Positions 37,749 through 48,187 of a stretch of DNA of 64,000 nucleotides are shown piece by piece. The stretch comes from Phaeobacter inhibens DSM 16374 (GTDB lineage: Bacteria > Pseudomonadota > Alphaproteobacteria > Rhodobacterales > Rhodobacteraceae). The DNA lies in contig NZ_KI421498.1 of the NCBI RefSeq assembly GCF_000473105.1, positions 2,046,001 to 2,110,000 of the forward strand. The letters are read 5' to 3'. The notes beneath the pieces are model-generated. The model did not search any database. It saw nothing but the letters and a program-made list of their open reading frames with translations, and had not been told where the DNA came from. Numbering within the stretch: the stretch's first letter is position 1; each line of letters starts with the position of its first letter. The position numbers were made by a program, and so were the translations under genes.

Positions 37749-38507
37749 ATGAAACTATTTGTTGGCCTTGGAAATCCCGGTGCGAAATACGCAGGCAACC
37801 GGCATAATATTGGCTTCATGGCTCTGGATCAGATCGCCAGCGACCATGGGTTCTCGCCCTGGAAGTCCAAGTTTCAGGCTCAGATCAGCGAAGGCGTTCT
37901 TGGCCGCACCAAAGTGCTGCTGCTGAAACCGCAGACCTTTATGAACCTATCCGGCCAATCCGTTGGCGAGGCTATGCGGTTTTACAAACTGACCCCTGCT
38001 GATGTGACTGTCCTTCACGACGAGTTGGACCTGGCACCGGGCAAAGCCCGGGTCAAACAAGGCGGCGGACATGCCGGTCACAACGGGTTGCGCTCGATCC
38101 ATTCGCACATTGGCGCCGACTATGGCCGTGTCCGCCTAGGCATTGGCCATCCCGGTCATAAGGACGCTGTCGCAGGCTATGTGCTGCGTGATTTTACCAA
38201 GGCAGATGAAACCTGGCTCGACGACCTGATGCGCGGTATTTCCGATGGCGCCGCTCAACTCGCCGCAGGTGATGGCGGGAAATTCATGAATGCCGTGGCG
38301 CTGCGCGTCGCACCACCGCGCAGCTCTTCTGGTTCAGGCGCTGCAGCCAAAGGGCGCACCGATGCCCCCAGCTCAAAAAAAACGGCACAGCCCGACAGGT
38401 CTGACGCCCAGAAGACGCCCCCCATTGCCGCAGAGCCGTCCGCTGTGCAGAGCGCTGATGAAACCGCGCCGTCCGCCATTGAACGGCTTCTAAACAAATT
38501 TAAGTAA
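37749..38507 (+). CDS. pth: Peptidyl-tRNA hydrolase with C-terminal extension
   Basis: This 252-residue protein starts at ATG 37749; the in-frame GTG six bases earlier is less likely. The Pth core shows GLGNPGAKY, the catalytic His in GNRHNIGFM, and Asp in LHDELDLAPG. It frees tRNA from stalled peptidyl-tRNA. The core normally ends near residue 190; here some 60 more residues follow, rich in Ser, Ala, Pro and Lys, and appear disordered, ending in IERLLNKFK. Such tails occur in alphaproteobacterial Pth. The end of the tail (SAIERLLNKF) may form a short helix. Confidence 0.95.
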   Translation: MKLFVGLGNPGAKYAGNRHNIGFMALDQIASDHGFSPWKSKFQAQISEGVLGRTKVLLLKPQTFMNLSGQSVGEAMRFYKLTPADVTVLHDELDLAPGKARVKQGGGHAGHNGLRSIHSHIGADYGRVRLGIGHPGHKDAVAGYVLRDFTKADETWLDDLMRGISDGAAQLAAGDGGKFMNAVALRVAPPRSSSGSGAAAKGRTDAPSSKKTAQPDRSDAQKTPPIAAEPSAVQSADETAPSAIERLLNKFK

Positions 38508-38584
38508 CCAAAGTTTCCGTTGCGTCCTGTTTGCGCGCGCGGGCTACGGCTGACTAGGCTCAGCCGTGTCCGAGGAGGATGATT

Positions 38585-39748
38585 ATGCATCGATATTTAA
38601 AGTTATTTTCGTATTTTCTTATTATCTTACTGATATTCGCTGCGGCTCTCGCCTATTGGCAACGCGAGTCGCTGAGCCGGTTGATGGCCGTAAACACGCT
38701 GTTTGACGAAGATCGCATTGTTTCCAATTTCTCAAATATGGAAGGTGCATTTTTGACCGCGCCGCTTGATCGCGGCGATGGCCCGGTGAGCGCACTCCCC
38801 TCCGGAGTAGAGATGACCCTCCCCCCCGGCTCGCAAGACTGGATCAGCCACAGTAACGTGACCTCCCTGCTGGTGTTAAAAGGCGGCCAGATCCGTCACG
38901 AGAGCTACTATCAGGGCACGGGCCCGGATGACCTGCGGATCTCTTGGTCGATGGCGAAAAGCTATCTCTCCGCACTCCTCGGCGTTCTGCTGCGAGAGGA
39001 CAAGATCCGCTCACTCGATGATCTGGTCATCGACTATGCGCCAGAGCTGAAGGGCAGCGCGTATGAAACGGCCAGCATCCGCAATGTGCTGAACATGGCC
39101 AGCGGCGTGAAGTTCAACGAAGATTACCTGGACTACGATTCCGATATCAATCGGATGGGCCGCACCCTCGCGCTTGGTGGGACGCTGGATGATTTCACCG
39201 CCGACCTGAACGAGACCATCGGAGGGCCGGGCGAGGCCTGGCAGTATGTATCCATCGACACCCATGTTCTGGGCATGGTTATTCGTGGCGCAACGGGGCG
39301 TCCTATCCCTGATTTGCTCTCCGAGAAAATACTGCGGCATTTGGGGCTGGAACGCGCTGGTTACTACCTGACTGACGGCGAAGGCGTCGCGTTCGTTCTC
39401 GGCGGTATCAATCAAACCACACGCGACTACGGGCGTTTCGGCCAGATGATCGCCCAAAACGGCCGCTACAACGGCAGACAGGTTGTACCACAGGCCTGGA
39501 TCGCCGCCTCGACCCGCCCATCCGCCCCGACCGATGCAGGTCGGATTGGATACGGGTTTCAATGGTGGATCCCGAAGAACGCCGTTCCAGGTGAATTTCT
39601 GGCCAGAGGGGTCTATGGGCAATATATCTATATCAACCAAGGCCGCGACGTCGTCGTTGTTGTCACCAGCGCTGATCGGGGATTTCGCAAACCCGGTGTT
39701 GCGGATGAAAACGTCAAAATGCTGCGCGCGTTGGCGAAATCACTGTAG
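38585..39748 (+). CDS. Serine hydrolase of the beta-lactamase/class C-like family
   Basis: This 387-residue protein starts at ATG 38585, six bases after GAGGAGG; an ATG at 38579 touches the ribosome binding site. A single N-terminal membrane anchor (about 7-26) exposes the rest to the periplasm. The active-site motif SMAK (SxxK) and the YxS-like YVS are present, with GYGFQWW near the end. The family includes class C beta-lactamases, esterases and amide hydrolases; with an anchored N-terminus and no resistance context, an esterase or peptidase role is more likely. It is in line with the DUF2237 gene 10 bases downstream. Confidence 0.8.
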   Translation: MHRYLKLFSYFLIILLIFAAALAYWQRESLSRLMAVNTLFDEDRIVSNFSNMEGAFLTAPLDRGDGPVSALPSGVEMTLPPGSQDWISHSNVTSLLVLKGGQIRHESYYQGTGPDDLRISWSMAKSYLSALLGVLLREDKIRSLDDLVIDYAPELKGSAYETASIRNVLNMASGVKFNEDYLDYDSDINRMGRTLALGGTLDDFTADLNETIGGPGEAWQYVSIDTHVLGMVIRGATGRPIPDLLSEKILRHLGLERAGYYLTDGEGVAFVLGGINQTTRDYGRFGQMIAQNGRYNGRQVVPQAWIAASTRPSAPTDAGRIGYGFQWWIPKNAVPGEFLARGVYGQYIYINQGRDVVVVVTSADRGFRKPGVADENVKMLRALAKSL

Positions 39749-39757
39749 GATATACCC

Positions 39758-40141
39758 ATGGATCAAGACGACAGCGTAAATGTGTTCGGGGAAGCACTGG
39801 CACCCTGTTCCACCACCCCCTTGACCGGGTTCTTCCGGGACGGCCTTTGCAACACCTGCGCGCAGGATCAAGGCAGCCATACGGTCTGCGCCGTCATGAC
39901 TGACGAATTTCTGGCATATTCCAAATATGTCGGCAACGATCTGTCCACCTCGCGACCTGAATTTGGTTTTGCGGGATTGAAAGCCGGGGACAGCTGGTGC
40001 CTCTGTGCCGGACGTTTCCTGCAGGCCGCTGACGAGGGCTGCGCGCCGCAGGTCAATCTGGCAGCGACCCATAAACGTGCGCTGGAGATCGTGCCGCTCA
40101 GCGTACTGGAAAGCCATGCTTTGCCGGGTGATGTGGCCTAG
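39758..40141 (+). CDS. DUF2237 family protein
   Basis: This small soluble protein of 127 residues is rich in conserved cysteines: NVFGEALAPCSTTPLTGFFRDG, LCNTCAQDQGSHTVCAVMTDEF, and GDSWCLCAGRF. These match DUF2237, a widespread bacterial family without known function; the Cys/His pattern suggests metal binding or redox chemistry, but this is inference. It lies 10 bases after the serine hydrolase gene and probably shares its mRNA. It is convergent with trpB, with a shared terminator between them. Confidence 0.85.
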   Translation: MDQDDSVNVFGEALAPCSTTPLTGFFRDGLCNTCAQDQGSHTVCAVMTDEFLAYSKYVGNDLSTSRPEFGFAGLKAGDSWCLCAGRFLQAADEGCAPQVNLAATHKRALEIVPLSVLESHALPGDVA

Positions 40142-40167
40142 GGTCAGGAGCCCTTACTAGAAATGAA

Positions 40168-40197
40168 GAAAGGCACCTGCTATGCGAGGCGCCTTTC
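40168..40197. terminator. Bidirectional terminator between the DUF2237 gene and trpB
   Basis: The stem GAAAGGCACC (40168-40177) pairs with GGCGCCTTTC (40188-40197) with one mismatch; T-rich sequence flanks it on both strands. Confidence 0.7.
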
Positions 40198-40218
40198 GCT
40201 TTCTTCGCTCTGCCAAGA

Positions 40219-41472
40219 TCAGTCGCTGTCGCGACCTTCGGTGTCCGACATATCAAAGCCGAGGTGACGCGCGACGGTAAAGATATCCTTGTCGCCGCGG
40301 CCACACATGTTCATCACAATGATATGGTCCTTAGGCAAGTCGGGCGCGATCTTCATCACATGGGCCAGCGCATGACTCGGCTCAAGTGCCGGAATGATGC
40401 CTTCCATAGCGCAGGATAGCTGGAACGCCTCCAGCGCTTCCTTGTCAGTGATGGAGACATAATCGGCCCGGCCGATATCGTTCAACCAGGCATGCTCCGG
40501 ACCGATACCGGGATAATCGAGCCCGGCAGAGATGGAAAAGCCTTCCAGAATTTGTCCATCATCATCCTGCAATAGGTAGGTGCGGTTGCCATGCAGCACG
40601 CCAGGGCGACCACCGGTGAGCGAGGCACAATGCTGCATCTTCTCATCGACACCTTTGCCACCGGCCTCAACACCAATGATGTTCACCGACTTGTCGTCCA
40701 GGAATGGGTAGAACAGGCCCATGGCGTTTGACCCGCCACCAATTGCTGCGATTACGGTGTCCGGCAGACGTCCCTCGCCCTCCTGCTCTGCCAGCTGCCA
40801 GCGTACTTCTTTACCGATCACCGACTGGAAATCTCGCACCATTGCCGGATAGGGATGCGGTCCCGCCACTGTGCCGATGCAGTAGAAGGTGTCGTGGACA
40901 TTGGTCACCCAATCCCGCAGGGCATCGTTCATGGCATCCTTCAACGTGCCGCGGCCAGAGGTCACCGGAATGACTTCGGCACCCAGAAGGCGCATACGGA
41001 AGACATTGGGCGCCTGACGCTGCACATCATGCGCACCCATATAGACCACGCATTTCAGCCCAAATTTGGCACAGACCGTGGCAGTAGCGACGCCATGCTG
41101 GCCCGCGCCGGTTTCCGCAATGATCCGATCCTTACCCATGCGACGGGCCAGCAGGATCTGTCCCAGCACATTGTTAATCTTATGCGCGCCGGTATGGTTC
41201 AGCTCATCCCGTTTTAAATAGATCTTCGCGCCGCCCAGATGCTCAGTCAGCCGCTCGGCGAAATAGAGCGGACTGGGCCGACCAACATAGTTTTTCCAGA
41301 GATCGTCCATCTCGGCCCAGAAACTCGGGTCGTCCTTGGCGCGATCATATTCCTCTTCCAGGCTGAGGATCAGCGGCATCAAAGTCTCGCTGACGAACCG
41401 CCCTCCGAAAATACCAAACCGCCCCTGTTCATCGGGACCGTTCATGAAGCTGTTGAATAGATCTTCGGCCAT
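40219..41472 (-). CDS. trpB: Tryptophan synthase beta chain
   Basis: This 417-residue PLP enzyme has the cofactor lysine in [10 protein letters not shown] and the glycine-rich phosphate loop GGGSNAMG. The C-terminal segment [14 protein letters not shown] is characteristic. It condenses indole with serine to tryptophan, working with TrpA encoded 5 kb away on the other strand. It follows trpF on the minus strand with a 127-base gap and is the last gene of the ihfB-lapA-trpF-trpB series. Confidence 0.97.
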   Translation of the reverse strand: MAEDLFNSFMNGPDEQGRFGIFGGRFVSETLMPLILSLEEEYDRAKDDPSFWAEMDDLWKNYVGRPSPLYFAERLTEHLGGAKIYLKRDELNHTGAHKINNVLGQILLARRMGKDRIIAETGAGQHGVATATVCAKFGLKCVVYMGAHDVQRQAPNVFRMRLLGAEVIPVTSGRGTLKDAMNDALRDWVTNVHDTFYCIGTVAGPHPYPAMVRDFQSVIGKEVRWQLAEQEGEGRLPDTVIAAIGGGSNAMGLFYPFLDDKSVNIIGVEAGGKGVDEKMQHCASLTGGRPGVLHGNRTYLLQDDDGQILEGFSISAGLDYPGIGPEHAWLNDIGRADYVSITDKEALEAFQLSCAMEGIIPALEPSHALAHVMKIAPDLPKDHIIVMNMCGRGDKDIFTVARHLGFDMSDTEGRDSD

Positions 41473-41599
41473 GGTTCTTTCCTTCTTCGCGGCGCTCGAT
41501 ATGAGTATAGCGCGGCCTGCGCCGGGTAAAGAGAGGTGCGACGGATTCTACGAAATGTCGCGGAAAGGGGCAGGTGTAAAAGACCGACATGCACGCCTC

Positions 41600-42253
41600 T
41601 CAGCGACGTGGCGCACCGGCGGCCTCACAGAAGGCGCGAATACGCGCAGGATCCTTTACGCCGGGCGCACTCTCGGCACCTGAGGCTACATCGACCTGAC
41701 GCGCACCGGTGACGCGGATCGCCTCTGCGACATTCTCAGGCGTCAGCCCGCCGGCCAGCATCCAAGGGGTGCGCCAGTATTTCTTGCGTGCCAGAAGCCC
41801 CCAATCAAAGGTGACGCCATTTCCGCCCGGCAAGACAGCGCCCTTCGGCGCCTTGGCGTCCACCAGAATCTGATCGGCAACGGCCTCATAGGCCTCGATC
41901 CTTTGGATATCCTCGGCAGTGGACACCCCAAGCACCTTCATTACAGGCAGACCATAGCGCGCCTTAACCTCAGCCACGCGCTCCGGCGTCTCCTGCCCGT
42001 GCAGCTGGATCATATCCAATGGAACAGCGCTGGTGATTTCATCCAGCATGGCGTCATCCGGATTGACCACCAAAGCCACTTTGCACAAACCAACAGGCGC
42101 CTCGACTGCGAGCGCCGTGGCTTCCTCTACGGTCACAGAGCGAGGGGATTTTGCAAAGAAATTGAACCCGATATAAGCCGCCCCGGCATCAGCCGCGGCC
42201 ACGATGTCCTGCGGTGTTTTCAGTCCGCAGATCTTAACCCGAATGTCCATCAT
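41600..42253 (-). CDS. trpF: Phosphoribosylanthranilate isomerase
   Basis: This 217-residue TIM-barrel enzyme has the N-terminal VKICGLKTP (catalytic Cys), [27 protein letters not shown] (catalytic Asp) and [10 protein letters not shown] phosphate-binding motifs. It converts N-(5-phosphoribosyl)anthranilate to CdRP in tryptophan synthesis. It starts at tandem ATGs (42253 and 42250) seven bases after the lapA stop, with no strong ribosome binding site, so it may depend on coupling. Confidence 0.95.
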   Translation of the reverse strand: MMDIRVKICGLKTPQDIVAAADAGAAYIGFNFFAKSPRSVTVEEATALAVEAPVGLCKVALVVNPDDAMLDEITSAVPLDMIQLHGQETPERVAEVKARYGLPVMKVLGVSTAEDIQRIEAYEAVADQILVDAKAPKGAVLPGGNGVTFDWGLLARKKYWRTPWMLAGGLTPENVAEAIRVTGARQVDVASGAESAPGVKDPARIRAFCEAAGAPRR

Positions 42254-42260
42254 GAGTGCG

Positions 42261-42611
42261 TTAGCTTGCTTCGTCGAGTATAGCGAGGACCTCGTCCTTG
42301 CCCTCGTGCTTCTGCTTTTTCAGGCGATTGACCTCGCGCGAGAGCTTCTTCGCCTCGCGGGCTTTCAGATCTGCCTCACGACGGTGTTTGTGTTCACGCA
42401 ACCATTCAATGATGAAGCCGATAATCAGACCAACAGCGATACCCCCTAGCACAACCACAAACAGGGGGAGTTCGATGCGGAAATTATAGCCCAAGAACTC
42501 GGCGAAGGCCGTGGGCATGAGCTTAAGCTCAACCAAACCCCGATTTGCCAAAGAGACCGAGATAAGGGCGATGGCAATCACCCCAAGATAGGCATAGCGA
42601 ATATAGCGCAT
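42261..42611 (-). CDS. lapA: LapA-domain (DUF1049) inner-membrane protein
   Basis: This 116-residue protein has two membrane helices (about 9-25 and 51-71) and a charged, Lys/Arg/Glu-rich cytoplasmic helix to the end, the layout of lipopolysaccharide assembly protein A. In E. coli LapA works with LapB to tune LpxC turnover and so LPS amount; here no lapB is adjacent. The start overlaps the ihfB stop (TGATG). The order ihfB-lapA is a common pairing. Confidence 0.82.
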   Translation of the reverse strand: MRYIRYAYLGVIAIALISVSLANRGLVELKLMPTAFAEFLGYNFRIELPLFVVVLGGIAVGLIIGFIIEWLREHKHRREADLKAREAKKLSREVNRLKKQKHEGKDEVLAILDEAS

Positions 42612-42895
42612 CAGGCTTTTCCGTTCAGGCGGTCCCTCAAGAGTTTACCTGTCTTGAAGAACGGCACGTGTTTTTCCTCAACATGGACCGTTTCACCCGT
42701 GCGGGGATTGCGACCAACTCGCGCATCCCGCTGTTTCACTGAGAAGGCGCCAAAGCCCCGCAGCTCCACACGGTCGCCGCGCGCCATTGCGTCGGTCACC
42801 TCCTCGAACACCGTATTCACGATCCGCTCCACATCACGCTGATACAGGTGCGGGTTTTCGTCTGCAATCTTCTGGATCAATTCCGAGCGGATCAT
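42611..42895 (-). CDS. ihfB: Integration host factor subunit beta
   Basis: This 94-residue HU/IHF-family DNA-bending protein starts at ATG 42895 behind GGAGGG; the frame stays open far upstream but without homology. The arm motif [25 protein letters not shown] is diagnostic, with the intercalating Pro in RNPRTG. The start [15 protein letters not shown] and the ending [13 protein letters not shown] are typical of the beta subunit. It bends DNA in recombination, replication and sigma-54 promoters, together with IhfA encoded elsewhere. Confidence 0.96.
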   Translation of the reverse strand: MIRSELIQKIADENPHLYQRDVERIVNTVFEEVTDAMARGDRVELRGFGAFSVKQRDARVGRNPRTGETVHVEEKHVPFFKTGKLLRDRLNGKA

Positions 42896-43239
42896 TTCTC
42901 GGCCCTCCCAAGCCAAGCTAGGCACAGTTTCTATTGAACGACTATAGGTACAAAACCTCGAACCGGGAACAGTGGATGCAGGCCTGCCCCGCAAATAAGT
43001 CAGCGTTTGCCTATCATTAGGCGGGTTCTGGCGGTTTCTGCCCACAAAGCAGAGATGGGGCCCCCTCGATTCAGCTGCAAGGGTTGCAATTGCATTTGTG
43101 ATTCGCAGCAGTATCTGAATGCGGTTTTTCATCCATACCCCGCTCTAGGTCGGGAAGAGCAACCTGCGACAAAAAGAAACGGCCCCACCCCAAAAGGGCA
43201 GGACCGTTCAAAATTTTCAGCCTAGGCTGGCTGCTGAAA
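42896..43239. other. Intergenic region between ihfB and rpsA
   Basis: This 344-base stretch holds the ihfB leader and, at 43171-43208, the rpsA terminator. I see no gene; an open minus-strand extension of ihfB lacks homology. Confidence 0.6.
43171..43208 (-). terminator. Terminator after rpsA
   Basis: An imperfect hairpin between AACGGCCCCACCC (43178-43190) and GGGCAGGACCGTT (43196-43208); on the minus strand TTTCTTTTT follows. Confidence 0.75.
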
Positions 43240-44919
43240 TCAGTCGCCTGTTTTCAGCGCTGCGCCCAGAATGTCGCCCAGAGACGCGCCGGAATCGGAG
43301 GAGCCATACTGTTCAACGGCTTCTTTTTCTTCCGCGATTTCGCGTGCTTTGATCGACAGACCCAGACGGCGGGTCTTGCCGTCCACGTTGGTCACGCGCA
43401 CGTCAACCTTGTCACCAACCGAGAAACGCTCAGGGCGCTGTTCGGCACGGTCACGGGAGAGATCGGAGCGGCGGATGAAGGACTTCATGCCTTCGTATTC
43501 CACTTCGATGCCGCCTTCTTCAATGGCGGTGACGTTCACGGTCACGATGGAACCGCGCTTCACGCCGCCAACGGCTTCAGCGAACTTGTCGCCGCCGAGG
43601 GCTTTGATCGACAGAGAAATACGCTCTTTCTCGACGTCCACTTCGGAGACAACAGCCGAAACCATGTCGCCTTTGCGGTAGTTCTGGATCGCGTCTTCGC
43701 CGCGCTCGTCCCAGGACAGGTCGGAGAGGTGAACCATGCCGTCGATGTCGCCGTCGAGGCCGATGAACAGACCGAATTCGGTGATGTTCTTGACTTCGCC
43801 TTCGACCTGAGTGCCCTCGGGGTGTGTTTCTGCAAACACTTCCCATGGGTTACGCATGGTCTGCTTGAGGCCCAGGGAAACGCGGCGCTTGGCACCGTCG
43901 ATTTCCAGAACCATGACGTCGACTTCCTGCGAAGTGGAGACGATTTTGCCCGGGTGGACGTTTTTCTTGGTCCAGGACATCTCGGAGACGTGAACCAGAC
44001 CTTCGACGCCCGGCTCCAGTTCAACAAATGCACCGTAATCGGTGATGTTGGTGACACGACCTTTGTGCACGGAGGACAGCGGGTACTTGGCGCCAACCAG
44101 ATCCCACGGGTCTTCCTGCAGCTGCTTCATGCCGAGGGAGATACGGTGAGTCTCTTTGTTGATCTTGATGACCTGAACCTTGACGGTTTCGCCGATCGAC
44201 AGGATCTCGGAGGGGTGGTTCACACGGCGCCATGCCATGTCGGTGACGTGCAGCAGGCCGTCAACGCCGCCCAGGTCAACAAACGCACCGTATTCGGTGA
44301 TGTTCTTGACCACACCATCCACGGCCTGACCTTCGGACAGGTTGCCGATGACTTCGGCACGCTGCTCGGCGCGGGACTCTTCGAGGATTGCACGACGGGA
44401 CACAACGATGTTGCCACGACGACGGTCCATCTTCAGGATCTGGAACGGCTGCTTCAGACCCATCAGCGGGCCGGCGTCGCGCACGGGGCGGACGTCAACC
44501 TGCGAACCGGGCAGGAATGCAACAGCGCCGCCCAGGTCGACGGTGAAGCCGCCTTTGACGCGACCGAAGATAGCACCTTCGACGCGCTGGTCGTCTGCGT
44601 ATGCTTTTTCCAGGCGATCCCATGCTTCTTCGCGGCGGGCCATCTCGCGGGAGATAACAGCTTCGCCACGGGCGTTCTCAGCAGCGCGCAGATAGACTTC
44701 TACTTCATCGCCAACAGAGATTTCGGGAGCTTCGCCAGGGTTTGCGAATTCTTTGAGCTCAACGCGGCCTTCCATTTTGTAGCCGACGTCGATGATGGCC
44801 TGGCCCGCTTCGATTGCGATGACCTTGCCTTTGACAACGGAACCCTCTTCGGGGGTGTCCATTTCGAAGCTTTCGTTCAGGAGGGCTTCGAATTCCTCCA
44901 TCGATGTGTCTTGAGCCAT
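43240..44919 (-). CDS. rpsA: 30S ribosomal protein S1
   Basis: This 559-residue protein is built of six S1 RNA-binding repeats (around residues 22-90, 105-170, 190-260, 275-345, 360-430 and 445-515), seen as recurring GxVxxITxxGAFVDLGGVDGLxHxS units. It delivers mRNA to the 30S subunit. The long antisense frame over this gene is a codon-bias artefact. It is preceded on the same strand by cmk and followed by its own terminator and ihfB, the classical alphaproteobacterial order. Confidence 0.98.
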   Translation of the reverse strand: MAQDTSMEEFEALLNESFEMDTPEEGSVVKGKVIAIEAGQAIIDVGYKMEGRVELKEFANPGEAPEISVGDEVEVYLRAAENARGEAVISREMARREEAWDRLEKAYADDQRVEGAIFGRVKGGFTVDLGGAVAFLPGSQVDVRPVRDAGPLMGLKQPFQILKMDRRRGNIVVSRRAILEESRAEQRAEVIGNLSEGQAVDGVVKNITEYGAFVDLGGVDGLLHVTDMAWRRVNHPSEILSIGETVKVQVIKINKETHRISLGMKQLQEDPWDLVGAKYPLSSVHKGRVTNITDYGAFVELEPGVEGLVHVSEMSWTKKNVHPGKIVSTSQEVDVMVLEIDGAKRRVSLGLKQTMRNPWEVFAETHPEGTQVEGEVKNITEFGLFIGLDGDIDGMVHLSDLSWDERGEDAIQNYRKGDMVSAVVSEVDVEKERISLSIKALGGDKFAEAVGGVKRGSIVTVNVTAIEEGGIEVEYEGMKSFIRRSDLSRDRAEQRPERFSVGDKVDVRVTNVDGKTRRLGLSIKAREIAEEKEAVEQYGSSDSGASLGDILGAALKTGD

Positions 44920-45245
44920 GTGGTCTCAGGTTTCCTTTACAAATCGGTTTTATCTGGCCGGGCGGTTGTCTCCGCCGGTCTTGAAGATTGGTCCTTACGA
45001 GGCGCAGCACAGGCCGGTCTGATCAGACAAACACAAAGGGCCGAGGTATGCCTCGACCCTGCTCAGAATGCCGTCCGTGCGTTAACCGCCTCTATAGTGA
45101 CAGCGCGCTTAGTATGCGGATTCCCGCTTCGGCGCAAGGGAAACCGTCACCAGATACCAAGGAGCGGCGAACGGTCACAAGTTCACAGCAGGGTCAGAAG
45201 GCGCGTGATCACGGGTCGTGGGGCCGTTACAGCGACCGGATCAAG
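44920..45245. other. Leader region between cmk and rpsA
   Basis: This 326-base gap contains the cmk terminator (45030-45060) and the rpsA promoter/leader. A TATAGA-like hexamer on the minus strand near 45095 is a possible -10. No gene is seen. Autoregulation by S1 in this leader is possible but not visible. Confidence 0.5.
45030..45060 (-). terminator. Terminator after cmk
   Basis: The stem AGGGCCGAGG (45037-45046) pairs with CCTCGACCCT (45051-45060) with one mismatched position (a G-U wobble on the transcribed strand), loop of four; on the minus strand TTTGTGTTTG follows. Confidence 0.7.
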
Positions 45246-45851
45246 CTAGTGACGCGCATCAATCGCCGCGATTGCCGTCGCCACGGCCTCATCAATCGTG
45301 AGCGCACTGGTATCGATCAGCACCGCATCGCTCGCAGGTTTCAACGGCGATTCCAAACGGTTGGTATCGCGCGCGTCCCGCGCCTTCACATCTTCCAGCA
45401 CCTCAGCATAGCTGGTGGGATTGCCCGCTGCCATCAACTCCTGCAAGCGGCGCTGCGCACGGACTTCGGCGCTCGCTGTCACGAAGAGCTTGGCCTGCGC
45501 GCGCGGGCAGATCACCGTGCCGATATCCCGCCCGTCCAGAACCGCCCCGCCTGCACGGCGGGCAAAAGCGCGCTGAAAATCGACCAATGCCGCGCGCACC
45601 TCAGCGATCACCGCCACCTTAGACGCGGCCTGCGCCACTTGCGCGGTGCGCAGTTCTGGCCGTTCAAGATCATCCGGCAGCAGCGCAAGGGCGGCATCAA
45701 TCGGCTTATCCCCGGCAAGCATCCGCGCCCCGACCGCACGGTAGAGCAGGCCCGTATCCAGATGGCCAAACCCGAAATGGGCCGCCACTGCCCGGGAAAT
45801 CGTGCCCTTGCCTGCGGCAGCCGGGCCGTCAACTGCAACAGTAAAGCTCAT
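45246..45851 (-). CDS. cmk: Cytidylate kinase
   Basis: This 201-residue P-loop kinase has Walker [10 protein letters not shown] at the N-terminus, [10 protein letters not shown] for NMP binding, and the ARDARDTNR lid region. It phosphorylates CMP and dCMP to the diphosphates. The start overlaps the aroA stop by four bases (ATGA), so the two are translationally coupled. Confidence 0.96.
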   Translation of the reverse strand: MSFTVAVDGPAAAGKGTISRAVAAHFGFGHLDTGLLYRAVGARMLAGDKPIDAALALLPDDLERPELRTAQVAQAASKVAVIAEVRAALVDFQRAFARRAGGAVLDGRDIGTVICPRAQAKLFVTASAEVRAQRRLQELMAAGNPTSYAEVLEDVKARDARDTNRLESPLKPASDAVLIDTSALTIDEAVATAIAAIDARH

Positions 45852-47197
45852 GCCGTCGTCTCTAGCCGCGCCCCCAGCGTGGTCATCAGCGGGGTGAAGA
45901 TCGGGAAGGACGTGGCAATAGGCGTGCCATCATCGACAGTCACGGGTTTCTGGGCCCCCATACCCATCACCATGAAAGACATCGCGATCCGATGATCCAG
46001 GAAACTCTCACAGGTGCCGCCGCCGGGCACGCCTTCCGGTCCCAGACCGGTGACGGCCCACCAATCGTCACCCTCTTCAACCATCACGCCATTTGCCCGC
46101 AAACCGCGCGCCATCGCGTCGATCCGGTCACTTTCCTTCACCCGCAGTTCCTTGACGCCGGTCATCATGGTTTTGCCCGTCGCAAAGGAAGCCACAACCG
46201 AAAGCACCGGATATTCATCAATCATCGAAGCCGCGCGCTCCGGTGGGACGTCGATCCCCTTCATATCAGGCGAGTACCGCGCGCGCAGATCCGCAACCGG
46301 CTCACCGCCCTCTTCCCGCATATTTTCAAAAGTGAGATCCGCGCCCATATCCTGCAAGGTATAGAACAGCCCCGCCCGCGTCGGGTTCAGGCCGATACCC
46401 GGTACCAGCACATCGGACCCTGGCGTAATCAATGCTGCGCAAACCGGGAAAGCCGCGCTTGAGGGGTCACGTGGCACCGCAATGACCTGCGGTTTCAGTT
46501 CAGGCTGCCCAGTCAGTGTGATGACCCGGCCTTCATCCGTATCTTCTACAGTGATCTCGGCGCCGAACCCCGCGAGCATGCGCTCAGAATGGTCTCGGGT
46601 GGCCTCTTTCTCGATCACAACTGTCTGCCCCGGAGCATTCAGTCCCGCCAGAAGGACCGCGGATTTCACCTGCGCGGAGGGCACCGGAACTGTGTAGCGC
46701 ACCGGTGTCGGCTCCGCAGCTCCGACGCTTGTCATTGGCAGACGCCCACCGGACCGACCAACAGATTGGGTCCCAAACAGGGCCAGCGGATCGGTCACCC
46801 GGGCCATTGGTCGTTTGTTGAGGCTGGCATCCCCCGTGAAGGTAACCGTGATAGGAGAAGTCGCCATGACCCCCATGATCAGCCGCACACCGGTGCCGGA
46901 GTTGCCGCAATCAATCACCTGCTCCGGCTCAGCCAGACCACCGACGCCGACACCATGCACAGACCAATTGCCACCACCATGATTGATGACCTCGGCGCCC
47001 ATTGCCTGCATTGCCTTGGCGGTGTCCAGTACATCTTCCCCCTCGAGCAGACCCGAAATCTTGGTCTCTCCCACGGCCAGGGCGCCCAAGATCAGCGAGC
47101 GGTGAGAGATCGATTTATCGCCCGGAACCTCGGCAATGCCGGTCAGAGGATCCGCGCGGTGCGAAGTCATCGGGATGGGCGTACCGTGTCCGGACAT
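45848..47197 (-). CDS. aroA: 3-phosphoshikimate 1-carboxyvinyltransferase (EPSP synthase)
   Basis: This 449-residue enzyme of the shikimate pathway has two inside-out alpha/beta domains. Motifs: [16 protein letters not shown] (shikimate-3-phosphate binding), [21 protein letters not shown], and [10 protein letters not shown] near the C-terminus. The stretch GNSGTGVRL with Ala in place of the class I glycine, and the [11 protein letters not shown] and [11 protein letters not shown] segments, point to the class II (CP4-like) branch usual in alphaproteobacteria. The start ATG 47197 has AAAGG at good spacing. Confidence 0.96.
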   Translation of the reverse strand: MSGHGTPIPMTSHRADPLTGIAEVPGDKSISHRSLILGALAVGETKISGLLEGEDVLDTAKAMQAMGAEVINHGGGNWSVHGVGVGGLAEPEQVIDCGNSGTGVRLIMGVMATSPITVTFTGDASLNKRPMARVTDPLALFGTQSVGRSGGRLPMTSVGAAEPTPVRYTVPVPSAQVKSAVLLAGLNAPGQTVVIEKEATRDHSERMLAGFGAEITVEDTDEGRVITLTGQPELKPQVIAVPRDPSSAAFPVCAALITPGSDVLVPGIGLNPTRAGLFYTLQDMGADLTFENMREEGGEPVADLRARYSPDMKGIDVPPERAASMIDEYPVLSVVASFATGKTMMTGVKELRVKESDRIDAMARGLRANGVMVEEGDDWWAVTGLGPEGVPGGGTCESFLDHRIAMSFMVMGMGAQKPVTVDDGTPIATSFPIFTPLMTTLGARLETTA

Positions 47198-47330
47198 GAG
47201 GAGCCTTTCGAAATGCTAGCGTTCACAATTGGACTACCCAATCGCTTGGTGTCGGTCCAGCGCGTTTTCCCATTGGCGCCACGCCCCGCAAGATATTGCA
47301 CCACGCAAAGAGCAGGGCCAGGCAGCAGGA

Positions 47331-48095
47331 TCAGAGGCGACGGAATGTCATATAGTGAGGTGTGCGACCTTCGCGCAGGGCCTTTTGCTCATATCGGGTT
47401 GAGATCCAGTCATCCCATGCCACACGCCAGTCATCCGGTCCTTCTGCCAGCCACTCGAACCCGGCCTGCGGCACCTCTTCCATGGTCTGGCGAACATAGT
47501 CGGGAATATCCGTTGCCACCCGAAAGATCGCGCCTGGCTTCAGGCATTTTGCGAGTGGCTCCAGATGTTCCTGCGTAACAAAACGGCGCCGATGGTGGCG
47601 TGCCTTTGGCCAGGGATCAGGGTAGAGCAGAAACGCACGGGAAATCGACTGTTCCGGCAAGACATCCATCAGGTCACGGGCATCGCCGGGATGGACCTTG
47701 ATGTTATCCGCCCCTGCGCGGCGAATTTTGCCCAGAAGCATTGCAACCCCGTTGATATAGGGTTCTGCCCCGATGATGCCGACATCAGGATTCGATTTGG
47801 CCTGATGCACCAAATGTTCGCCACCGCCAAAACCAACCTCTAGCCAGACGTCGCGCCCGCCGAACATTTCCTTGAGCTCCAAAGGGGTGCGATCTGGGTT
47901 CACATCCCACCCCACCGCGCCGGGGCTGAGTGAGGCAAGATCCTCATCAATGTAGCGCTGCTGGCTGTCTTTAAGTTGCTTGCCCTTCAGGCGTCCGTAG
48001 AAGTTACGCCAAGGCGCGCCACTCTGATGTTTATCAACCGCGTTGGGCCGGCTGTCGCCGGAGGGCGCCTGGTCGGGTTTGCTGTCATCAGACAT
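47331..48095 (-). CDS. trmB: tRNA (guanine-N7-)-methyltransferase
   Basis: This 254-residue protein has a Rossmann methyltransferase core with LEVGFGGGEHL (SAM-binding), EPYINGVAML, LYPDPWPKARHHRRRF (family signature) and TDIPDYV. It makes m7G46 in tRNA variable loops. A 30-residue polar N-terminal segment precedes the conserved NFYGRLKGK. It sits between the aroA and metK units on the same strand. Confidence 0.95.
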   Translation of the reverse strand: MSDDSKPDQAPSGDSRPNAVDKHQSGAPWRNFYGRLKGKQLKDSQQRYIDEDLASLSPGAVGWDVNPDRTPLELKEMFGGRDVWLEVGFGGGEHLVHQAKSNPDVGIIGAEPYINGVAMLLGKIRRAGADNIKVHPGDARDLMDVLPEQSISRAFLLYPDPWPKARHHRRRFVTQEHLEPLAKCLKPGAIFRVATDIPDYVRQTMEEVPQAGFEWLAEGPDDWRVAWDDWISTRYEQKALREGRTPHYMTFRRL

Positions 48096-48187
48096 CGGGG
48101 ATTTTTCCTATCGAGCGTTCAAAACCTGGCCGCCCCTCTGCCCGATGCAGCCGTCTGGGTCAAGCCAGCCACCGCGACGACCCCGCT

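Noticed and set aside
38585-39748. Serine hydrolase as a resistance beta-lactamase linked to the BlaI/M56 pair
   Set aside because: It lies 30 kb away, is membrane-anchored and belongs to the broad SxxK family; nothing ties it to beta-lactam hydrolysis.
43729-45249. Long open frame antisense to rpsA (about 500 codons)
   Set aside because: rpsA is unmistakable, with six S1 repeats. The antisense frame mirrors its codon bias and has no protein motif or ribosome binding site.
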